18,642 bases of DNA from JAAUQA01 sp036351435 (GTDB taxonomy: Bacteria; Pseudomonadota; Gammaproteobacteria; Competibacterales; Competibacteraceae). Below are positions 5,973 to 12,490 of the stretch, piece after piece (the stretch's first letter is position 1; each line of letters opens with the position of its first letter). Position numbers and translations under genes: made by a program. The notes below the pieces were generated by a model that did no database searches, was not told the origin of the DNA, and was given only the letters and a program-made list of their open reading frames with translations. Location of the stretch: positions 1 to 18,642 of the forward strand of contig JAZBPA010000023.1 of assembly GCA_036351435.1 (NCBI GenBank). The letters are read 5' to 3'.

Positions 5973-8132
5973 ATGAACAAACAAAAATATCGACAGTACC
6001 GACGGTTACCAGGAATAGCCCTAATGCCGCCGTTATTAGGGGTGGGTCTGATATTGATGGCCTTGTGTTACGCGTCGGTGAGTGTAGCGCAGCAGGCTGT
6101 ATTGCAAGCTGTGGATGTCGGCTCCTTGCCTGGTAATCAGGTACAGCTGAGATTCAGGTTTTCGAAACCGGTGGCAGCGCCAAAGAGTTTCACAATAAAC
6201 TCACCGGCCCGAGTCGTGTTGGATTTTCTTGATACCAGCAATGGGTTGAACGCCCGCCAGCAGCCTATTAACACCGGCGTCGCGGAACGTATCAATGTGT
6301 TGCAAGGCAGTGACCGTACTCGTGCGTCTATCAACTTAGCGCGGTTAGTGCCCTATAGTGTTCGTGCTGAGGGCAGCACGGTATTACTCACCCTGGAAGC
6401 CGGGGCGAGCGTCGGTGTTACAGCTGATTCGCCGCCAGAAGCTCGCACTACCCCAGGTTCGATTAGCAATATTGATTTTCGTCGTGGTCTGCAAGGGCAA
6501 GCGATTATTAACATTAAGCTCTCGACAGCCAATATTAATGTAAATGTAAGAGAGGAAGGCAGCCAGATCGTAGCCGACTTCAATAATGTCAATCTGGCCC
6601 GAGGTCAGGAACGCCGTTTGGATGTTACTGACTTCGCAACCCCCGTCAGTCGAATAGATGCTGTTAACCAAAATGGTAATGCCCGGATTGCAGTTCAGCC
6701 TACGGGACGTTATGAGTTTTTGGCGTATCAAGCGGATGATGTCTACACGATTGAAGTTAAGCCTATTCAGGAGGAAGAAGAAGAGGATGTCGATCCTCGC
6801 AATAAAAAATTTGAAGGGGATTTGTTGTCGCTTAATTTTCAGGACATCGAAGTTCGTGCAGTCTTACAAATCATTGCCGATTTTACCGGCTTGAATGTGG
6901 TGGTCAGCGACACTGTGCAGGGTAACTTGACTCTGAGGTTGCAAAACGTACCCTGGGATCAAGCGCTTGATATCATCATGCGCACCAAGGGTTTGACGAT
7001 GCGGCAACAGGGTAATGTGATTTACATCGCGCCTACTGAAGAAGTAGCAGCGCGAGAGAAACTGGAATTGGAAGCGCAGCAAACGGTGGAAGACCTGATC
7101 CCCTTGCGCACTGAAATTATCCGTGTGAACTATGCAAAGGCTTCAGAATTAGCAACAATCATTGAGGCGGATAGTAGCGGCGGCGGTGACGGTGGTGAAG
7201 AAGGTTCCCTCTTATCACCTCGGGGCACCATCCAATTTGACCAGCGAACCAACAGTCTGCTGATCAAAGACATTCCGGAAAATATCACCGCAATACGCGG
7301 CCTAATCTCTCAATTGGATATCCCAGTCAGGCAGGTAATGGTAGACAGCCGAATAGTGATTGCCAGCGATGACTTCAGGAAAGAGTTGGGGGTACGATGG
7401 GGATTTTCCGGTGTCCGTCAGCGTGACGGGGGTATCGCCACCACCAGCGGTTCTCTGCAAGGAACCGATTCTGTTGTTAATGATGCTATCGGCAACCTAG
7501 TAGATACCGGCCAACCGTTCCCTGTCGGAGTTCCAGCCCTAGCTGATCGCCTGGGTGTTGATCTCGGTACTGATTCGTTTGGAAGCATCGCCTTAGCTCT
7601 GCTAGGTAGAGATTATTTGGTGGATCTAGAACTGACAGCTTTGCAAGCAGAGGGACGTGGTGAGATTCTTTCCAATCCTCGCATTGTGACCAATGACCGA
7701 ATTGAAGCCAGCGTGTCCCAGGGGTTCGAGGTGCCGTTTATTACACAGGATGAGGGAGGTAATGCTAACGTCGAGTTTAAGGACGCATTGCTGGAACTGG
7801 TGGTCACTCCCCAAATTACTCCCGACAATAACATCATCATGGATCTGCAAGTCAATAAGGATGAGCCTGATTTTGGTCGTGCAGTGCAGGGCCAGCCTTC
7901 TATCGTTAAACGAGAAATTAAAACTCAGGTGTTGGTGGCCAATGGTGAGACGCTAGTGTTAGGTGGGGTTTTCGAGCACACTATCAATCGGGGAGTGGAC
8001 AAGGTGCCTTTGTTAGGTGACATACCGGTTCTAGGCTATTTGTTCCAGCGTAATGTCAATAGGGACCAAAAGCTTGAGCTATTGATATTCGTGACACCTC
8101 AAATCATCACTGACGGAATCGCGGCGCGTTGA
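5973..8132 (+). CDS. pilQ: Type IV pilus outer-membrane secretin PilQ
   Basis: PilQ forms the multimeric outer-membrane channel through which the pilus fibre passes. The 719-residue precursor has a signal peptide with probable cleavage after residue 39 (SVA/QQ). Two AMIN peptidoglycan-binding domains follow (about 45-130 and 165-265), then the secretin N0/STN domain (about 283-360, LNFQDIEVRAVLQIIADF and VPWDQALDIIM), an N1 domain with a glycine/acidic loop (about 400-415, SSGGGDGGEEGS), and the C-terminal secretin domain (about 450-715). The latter has LVDLELTALQAEGRGEILSN, the VPLLGDIPVLGYLF motif near residue 680 and a closing LLIFVTPQII. ATG 5973 has AGGGG (5961-5965) seven bases upstream. 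Two AMIN domains and overall length agree with gammaproteobacterial PilQ. No terminator follows, so transcription should run into the next gene. Confidence 0.97.
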   Translation: MNKQKYRQYRRLPGIALMPPLLGVGLILMALCYASVSVAQQAVLQAVDVGSLPGNQVQLRFRFSKPVAAPKSFTINSPARVVLDFLDTSNGLNARQQPINTGVAERINVLQGSDRTRASINLARLVPYSVRAEGSTVLLTLEAGASVGVTADSPPEARTTPGSISNIDFRRGLQGQAIINIKLSTANINVNVREEGSQIVADFNNVNLARGQERRLDVTDFATPVSRIDAVNQNGNARIAVQPTGRYEFLAYQADDVYTIEVKPIQEEEEEDVDPRNKKFEGDLLSLNFQDIEVRAVLQIIADFTGLNVVVSDTVQGNLTLRLQNVPWDQALDIIMRTKGLTMRQQGNVIYIAPTEEVAAREKLELEAQQTVEDLIPLRTEIIRVNYAKASELATIIEADSSGGGDGGEEGSLLSPRGTIQFDQRTNSLLIKDIPENITAIRGLISQLDIPVRQVMVDSRIVIASDDFRKELGVRWGFSGVRQRDGGIATTSGSLQGTDSVVNDAIGNLVDTGQPFPVGVPALADRLGVDLGTDSFGSIALALLGRDYLVDLELTALQAEGRGEILSNPRIVTNDRIEASVSQGFEVPFITQDEGGNANVEFKDALLELVVTPQITPDNNIIMDLQVNKDEPDFGRAVQGQPSIVKREIKTQVLVANGETLVLGGVFEHTINRGVDKVPLLGDIPVLGYLFQRNVNRDQKLELLIFVTPQIITDGIAAR

Positions 8133-8165
8133 TGATTTTAAGCAAGATTGATTATAAACCATAAC

Positions 8166-8172
8166 GAGGGAG
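8166..8172 (+). promoter_or_regulatory. Ribosome binding site deciding the lipoprotein start
   Basis: GAGGGAG lies eight bases before GTG 8181. It is downstream of the alternative TTG at 8148, so only the GTG start can use it; that start also gives a normal-length lipoprotein signal peptide. Confidence 0.7.
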
Positions 8173-8180
8173 TTCCCGGC

Positions 8181-10493
8181 GTGCGAGCGATCATTACTAG
8201 AATCTGTAGGGTCATTGGTCTGAGCAGTTTGGCCCTGTTATTGTTGAGTTGCGGCGGCGGAGGCGGTGGTAGTAGTGAAGGTGGGTTTACCGGAACGGCG
8301 GATCTTAATATCAGTATCACGCTCTCCAAAAACCTCTTGCCAGTCAATTCTTTCCTTGCCCCCCCCCAGGTCGGCGGTATTTTCACCAGCACCTTCACGG
8401 TTAAGGTCGAAAGAGCTGATGGATCATTATTCCCGGCTGAGTCTGTCGCGGTTGATCTGCTTTCGCCTGACGATACGGGTGCCTTAGTGTTCCTGGATGG
8501 TGATTCAGAAAATCAGGATGATGATGGCAATGAGTTGCTTTTCCGGCGTTTGGTCTTCGAGGAGACTACCGGCATAGTAACTGGTCATTTTCACGCTCTT
8601 AGCAGCCCAGGAACAGCGAATCTTGAAGCTTCAGTGACCGATCCTGACACTGGCGTTGTGGCATCTGCCCGGACGCAAATTACTGTGGGTTCGGGTGCCA
8701 GTACCGGTCAGCCTTCGTTGATCGGCTTCCAATTTGATCCGGGACCGCTGTACATCACCGGTCAGGGACAGATCGACGTCAAACTCATGAATATATTTAT
8801 TTTGGATGACGCCGGTATTGAAGTTCCCAACCCAACTGCCAACAATGTCCGCTTAGAGTTGTTGCCGGGCCGTCCCAATGGCGGGGAGATTCTGACAGCA
8901 GTGGGCGTGGACGGCAATCAGGACGGTACGATTGTCAATACCAGCACGATTAATGGCGTTGCCCAAGCAACCCTGCAATCCGGCACCCTACCGGGAACCG
9001 TGCGAATTGCAGCAACGACGGATCGGGCAGACAACAACGTCGATAACGGCATTCAAAATGCTGTCACTGACGTCGTTGCAATCCCCATCAGTAGTGGTGA
9101 GATAGTGTCGTTGACGTTTACGGGGCCTTACCCCGGTGCTGTCGCACAACGCGCTAATAATCTGGGGCTTGGAGCAGCGGATGCCATTAATAGTGGGGTT
9201 TATTTCCGTGATATTACAGTTATCGCTACCGATGAATTTGGTAACCCGCCGCCTCCCGGGCAACCGATTACTTTCCGTTTGATCGATTCGCCGGCTTCAG
9301 GATATCCAGATGAGGGACGCGGTGTATTCGATATCGCTGGCGATGATGGCAATCCTGAAGAAGAAGGGCTGACTTTCACGACCCAAACCAGTTCTCTAGC
9401 CGGTGCCAGAGTGGGCTGTGAACTGTTCTTTGGCGGTATTCCACCTGAATTTATTGATTCATCCGCGACCAATCGTCGTGAATTCCGTCCTAATCAAGAA
9501 GGCAGTAGGATTGTTACTGGTGTGTCTGGAGCGAGCTTGTTAAGTGTCAATACCGCTTTCAACCCAAATCCAGATACCGGATTTGATGTGCCGTATATTG
9601 TGGGATGTGCTCCGCATGCCGGTAATGTGGAAAACAACCCTGGCGGGGTTAATGTGTTGACCGATGGCAGCGGTGTCGCTTCTACGGTAATGAATTATGC
9701 GGCGACCCAACTAGGACGGCATTTCTGCATGGCAGCCGAAGCTAACGGGGGTAAAGCGGGTTCTGTGTTGTGCCACTGGTATTTGGGTATTGCTGACGGT
9801 AGCACCTTGACGCTTATTCCAGAGGGCGATGCTCAGTTAACTGCCACCACTGGGGAGACCTTAACCCAGCAACTAACCTTGCAGCTGCTGGATGGTGGTG
9901 GGAATCCTTTGCCAGCCGAACGGATTGCGGTTCAGATTGTAATTACCGATCCTGACGCTACCGATGTCGTATTGGCTGAGATTGAAGTAGCGGTAGCGGA
10001 AGCTAGACTAGCATCTGCAGAGCAGATCTTGGATAATTTTATTACTGAGAGTGGTGTGAATTTGACACCGGTTATCGTCCCCGAAGGCAATGAAAACTTC
10101 GTTGACCCGTTGATTTGTTTCATCCAGGTTAGATCTGAGGATGAGGAAGGTAACGTGACGATTGGTCCAGTAATAGCCAATCCTAATGCCTCACCGGATT
10201 GTGCCATCGTCGCGGAATTGGAGGCTAACGTCAGAACAGCTCAGACAGCGTTGAATGAAGCCATAGCGGCTTTGGCTGAGGCTCAAGCACGTGATGACTT
10301 CTTCACCCCCACGGCTACGGTCGAACCGGAGAATTTGCTGACTGGTCCAGATGGGATTGTCATGCCGATCATCACGGTTGAAGATCTACCGCCTAACGGT
10401 TTGGTTGAGTTCTTCTTCTCCACAGTGGGACCAGAGATTCGCTCTGATACGGTGACGGTGACTGTTACGCCGGCAACGGGAGACGATGGTTAA
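8181..10493 (+). CDS. Large Ig-like (Big-type) lipoprotein at the end of the pil operon
   Basis: I do not recognise a named gene; this 770-residue protein appears to be a cell-surface or periplasmic lipoprotein. The signal peptide ends in the lipobox LLSC with the lipid cysteine at residue 24, followed by six glycines and two serines as a flexible tether; glycine at +2 predicts outer-membrane sorting. The rest reads as successive beta-rich modules, roughly 34-170, 178-305, 306-537 and 540-770. Module ends resemble bacterial Ig/invasin (Big_1) repeats, for example GVAQATLQSGTLPGTVRIA (about 260-278) and TDGSGVASTVMNY (about 490-502). Six further cysteines (about 413, 476, 516, 531, 646, 674) could form disulfides. 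Two alanine-rich helices (about 593-620 and 673-708) interrupt the last module. It follows pilQ by 48 bases without a terminator and ends before a strong one, so it should be part of the pilus operon. A pilus-associated adhesin or a secretin accessory protein is an inference from this context. Confidence 0.85.
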   Translation: MRAIITRICRVIGLSSLALLLLSCGGGGGGSSEGGFTGTADLNISITLSKNLLPVNSFLAPPQVGGIFTSTFTVKVERADGSLFPAESVAVDLLSPDDTGALVFLDGDSENQDDDGNELLFRRLVFEETTGIVTGHFHALSSPGTANLEASVTDPDTGVVASARTQITVGSGASTGQPSLIGFQFDPGPLYITGQGQIDVKLMNIFILDDAGIEVPNPTANNVRLELLPGRPNGGEILTAVGVDGNQDGTIVNTSTINGVAQATLQSGTLPGTVRIAATTDRADNNVDNGIQNAVTDVVAIPISSGEIVSLTFTGPYPGAVAQRANNLGLGAADAINSGVYFRDITVIATDEFGNPPPPGQPITFRLIDSPASGYPDEGRGVFDIAGDDGNPEEEGLTFTTQTSSLAGARVGCELFFGGIPPEFIDSSATNRREFRPNQEGSRIVTGVSGASLLSVNTAFNPNPDTGFDVPYIVGCAPHAGNVENNPGGVNVLTDGSGVASTVMNYAATQLGRHFCMAAEANGGKAGSVLCHWYLGIADGSTLTLIPEGDAQLTATTGETLTQQLTLQLLDGGGNPLPAERIAVQIVITDPDATDVVLAEIEVAVAEARLASAEQILDNFITESGVNLTPVIVPEGNENFVDPLICFIQVRSEDEEGNVTIGPVIANPNASPDCAIVAELEANVRTAQTALNEAIAALAEAQARDDFFTPTATVEPENLLTGPDGIVMPIITVEDLPPNGLVEFFFSTVGPEIRSDTVTVTVTPATGDDG
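8359..8367 (+). repeat. Nine-cytosine homopolymer inside the lipoprotein gene
   Basis: The run encodes part of A-P-P at about residues 60-62 of the lipoprotein. Loss of one C would put the reading into a frame that closes at 8487; gain of one C would reach a TAA at 8402-8404. Both changes truncate the protein to about 75-100 residues, so the tract could act as a phase-variation switch. Whether it varies cannot be seen from one sequence. Confidence 0.6.
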
Positions 10494-10526
10494 GAACTTA
10501 GTCAGTTACTAACTTCCGCGTTCTCT

Positions 10527-10558
10527 AATACCCCTGGCAAGCCAGGGGTATTTTTTTT
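10527..10558 (+). terminator. Strong intrinsic terminator ending the pil-lipoprotein operon
   Basis: The stem AATACCCCTGGC (10527-10538) pairs perfectly with GCCAGGGGTATT (10541-10552) around a two-base AA (in practice a CAAG tetraloop), and eight T (10551-10558) follow. It lies 34 bases after the lipoprotein stop and only nine bases before the aroK ATG. Confidence 0.93.
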
Positions 10559-10567
10559 CGGGCAGGC

Positions 10568-11107
10568 ATGAAGCACTCTAGTAATCTATTCTTGATTGGC
10601 CCCATGGGATCCGGCAAGTCTACAGTGGGGCGCCGTCTGGCAAGAATGTTGGGCCGTGTGTTCATAGATACCGATAAAGAAATTGAGCAACGAACAGGTG
10701 CCAGCATTTCGTTGATATTTGAAATTGAGGGAGAAAGCGGTTTCCGCGGACGGGAAAAAGCTATCGTTGCCGAACTAACCTTACGCACGGGGATCGTATT
10801 GGCTACCGGTGGTGGCGTGGTACTAGATCCCGACAATCGACGTTGGCTAGTACAGCGGGGCTTGGTGGTTTTTCTTAGCGCCTCGGTGGATGAACAACTC
10901 CGCCGTACTCGTCGTGATTCAGGGCGACCTTTATTGCAAACTGTCAATCCACGAAAACGACTAGAAGAACTGTTTCTAATTCGTGATCCACTTTATCGGG
11001 AAATCGCTGATTTGACCGTCCACACTGATGAAAGCCCTTCGCGGCGTGTAGTTGAAAATATTGTGCGCAATTTGCCCGACTGTTGGCAGTCTGGCCAGCT
11101 TGAGTAA
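10568..11107 (+). CDS. aroK: Shikimate kinase
   Basis: AroK phosphorylates shikimate at the 3-hydroxyl with ATP, in the pathway to chorismate. The 179 residues carry the Walker A loop GPMGSGKST (residues 11-19), the substrate-binding FIDTDKEIE (aspartates 34 and 36), FRGREKAIV with arginine 60, the Walker B-like TGGGVVL (80-86) and the lid motif RDSGRPLL (116-123). The ATG at 10568 gives the usual family N-terminus and length. Its ribosome site is poor (CGGG, 10559-10562), and the start lies only nine bases after the T run of a strong terminator, so how it is transcribed is unclear. aroB follows after 32 bases, as in many gammaproteobacteria. Confidence 0.97.
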   Translation: MKHSSNLFLIGPMGSGKSTVGRRLARMLGRVFIDTDKEIEQRTGASISLIFEIEGESGFRGREKAIVAELTLRTGIVLATGGGVVLDPDNRRWLVQRGLVVFLSASVDEQLRRTRRDSGRPLLQTVNPRKRLEELFLIRDPLYREIADLTVHTDESPSRRVVENIVRNLPDCWQSGQLE

Positions 11108-11139
11108 GACAGTTAACCCGCCATGAAAGACATGAGCTG

Positions 11140-12225
11140 ATGCAAACATTATCGGTAAAGCTGGATGAGCGCAGTTATCCAATTTACATTGGGGCAAACT
11201 TATTAACTCGTCCTGAATTACTGCGTCCACATATTCCAGGCCAACAGGTGTTATTGGTCAGCAATGAAACGGTGGCTCCTTTATATCTGGAGAGAACCAA
11301 AGCAGCTTTGCCCGGTTTTCAGTTAGAAACCGTTATTCTGCCCGACGGCGAGCAATACAAAACGCTGGATGTGCTAGGGCAGATATTCGATCAGTTATTA
11401 AGTCAGCGTTTCGAGAGGAGTTGCACCCTCATTGCCTTAGGTGGCGGGGTCATCGGTGATATGGTTGGCTTTGCCGCGGCGTGCTATCAGCGCGGCGTAC
11501 ATTTCATCCAAATCCCTACAACGTTACTGGCACAAGTTGATTCATCCGTGGGTGGCAAGACCGGTGTCAATCATCCGTTGGGAAAAAACATGATCGGGGC
11601 TTTTTATCAACCACGTTGCGTGTTAGCTGATACCACAACGCTAACCACACTGCCAGACCGCGAGCTCAGCGCCGGTTTGGCCGAGGTGATAAAATACGGG
11701 TTGCTAGGCGATTTGCCATTCTTGGAATGGTTGGAACAGTCCATGGAAGCATTGGTCGAAAGGGATCCGCAAGCACTGACTCACGCCATATTGCAATCCT
11801 GCCGTAACAAAGCACAAATTGTTGCTACCGATGAACGGGAAGGTGGCGTTCGTGCGTTGCTGAATTTGGGACATACGTTCGGTCATGCTATTGAAACTGG
11901 CTTAGGCTACGGTGTCTGGTTACATGGTGAGGCCGTGGCTATGGGTTTGTGTTTGGCGGCTGATCTCTCAGCCAGGCTGGGCTGGCTGAGTGTCGAACAG
12001 GTGGACCGGATCAAAAAGTTGATGCAGCGTGCACGTTTACCGGTGCATTCACCCACCGCATTGAGCATAGAGGACTTCTTGCGCTTAATGGCAGTGGATA
12101 AAAAAGTGCAAAGCGGTCGGTTGCGCTTGATTCTACTGAAAGAGCTAGGCCGTGGAATTGTCGTCGATGACATCGACCCAGCATTGCTCCATGCAACTCT
12201 AGCTAATGGATACGCCGCCGCTTAG
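11140..12225 (+). CDS. aroB: 3-Dehydroquinate synthase
   Basis: AroB converts 3-deoxy-D-arabino-heptulosonate 7-phosphate to 3-dehydroquinate, using NAD+ and a divalent metal, at the second step of the shikimate pathway. The 361-residue protein is of normal length. It shows PDGEQYK (68-74), the NAD-binding GGGVIGDMVGFAAA (101-114), PTTLLAQVDSSVGGKTGVN (126-144), and the metal-ligand segments AEVIKYG (Glu182), NLGHTFGHAIE (His245) and LHGEAVAMG (His262). ATG 11140 is preceded only by a weak GAG (11134-11136), so translation may be coupled to aroK or to a tiny upstream reading frame whose stop overlaps this ATG. Confidence 0.97.
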   Translation: MQTLSVKLDERSYPIYIGANLLTRPELLRPHIPGQQVLLVSNETVAPLYLERTKAALPGFQLETVILPDGEQYKTLDVLGQIFDQLLSQRFERSCTLIALGGGVIGDMVGFAAACYQRGVHFIQIPTTLLAQVDSSVGGKTGVNHPLGKNMIGAFYQPRCVLADTTTLTTLPDRELSAGLAEVIKYGLLGDLPFLEWLEQSMEALVERDPQALTHAILQSCRNKAQIVATDEREGGVRALLNLGHTFGHAIETGLGYGVWLHGEAVAMGLCLAADLSARLGWLSVEQVDRIKKLMQRARLPVHSPTALSIEDFLRLMAVDKKVQSGRLRLILLKELGRGIVVDDIDPALLHATLANGYAAA

Positions 12226-12294
12226 CAGGAATGACCGCAAAACAGTTGTAGCCGAGTTAAGGCAATTGTCTAAAAACCCTTAGTATTTTCAGTA

Positions 12295-12324
12295 TTTACT
12301 AGAACCGTTAGTGGTCGCTATACT
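12295..12324 (+). promoter_or_regulatory. Candidate promoter of gltBD; intergenic 12226-12490
   Basis: TTTACT (12295-12300) or the overlapping TTACTA (12296-12301) pairs with a near-consensus -10 TATACT (12319-12324) at 18 or 17 bases. Start of transcription would be near 12331, leaving a leader of about 160 bases. The surrounding gap of about 265 bases between aroB and gltB holds no protein gene that I can support; a damX-like gene is common at this place in related bacteria and is absent. Confidence 0.55.
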
Positions 12325-12326
12325 GC

Positions 12327-12351
12327 AAACTCCCCTGTAAAACGGGAGTTT
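12327..12351 (+). other. Hairpin at the predicted 5' end of the gltB transcript
   Basis: AAACTCCC (12327-12334) pairs with GGGAGTTT (12344-12351) around a nine-base loop. It overlaps the predicted transcription start and has no T run, so it is either a terminator relic of aroB or a 5'-end structure of the gltBD messenger. Confidence 0.35.
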
Positions 12352-12478
12352 CGAACACCTCAAGCACGAATTATCAACCCACCCTTAGTAGTCTCGGGTA
12401 AGTTCAGAGGCCGTTTTTTCAAGAGAGAGTAACGAGTTGCCCGCACGGTTGGCAATTCGTATGGTTTTTTTAGCGCGT

Positions 12479-12482
12479 GGAG
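12479..12482 (+). promoter_or_regulatory. Ribosome binding site deciding the gltB start
   Basis: GGAG lies eight bases before ATG 12491. A longer in-frame start, TTG 12437, also has a purine-rich stretch upstream (AGAGAGAG, ending at 12428), so it is not excluded. Confidence 0.5.
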
Positions 12483-12490
12483 TGGCTGTT

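Noticed and set aside
8148..8180. TTG 8148 as the start of the lipoprotein gene
   Set aside because: It adds 11 residues before a normal lipoprotein signal peptide and lacks a ribosome site, whereas GTG 8181 has GAGGGAG eight bases upstream.
8138..8398. Minus-strand frame opposite the 5' end of the lipoprotein gene
   Set aside because: It includes runs of proline that come only from reading the glycine tether backwards; no independent support.
10525..10947. 140-residue minus-strand reading frame over aroK
   Set aside because: It lies opposite a certain gene, shows no family features and begins in the terminator region; it is a shadow of aroK.
12437..12490. TTG 12437 as the gltB start
   Set aside because: The extra 18 residues do not resemble GltB propeptides, and ATG 12491 gives the normal distance to the catalytic cysteine; it is kept as an alternative only.
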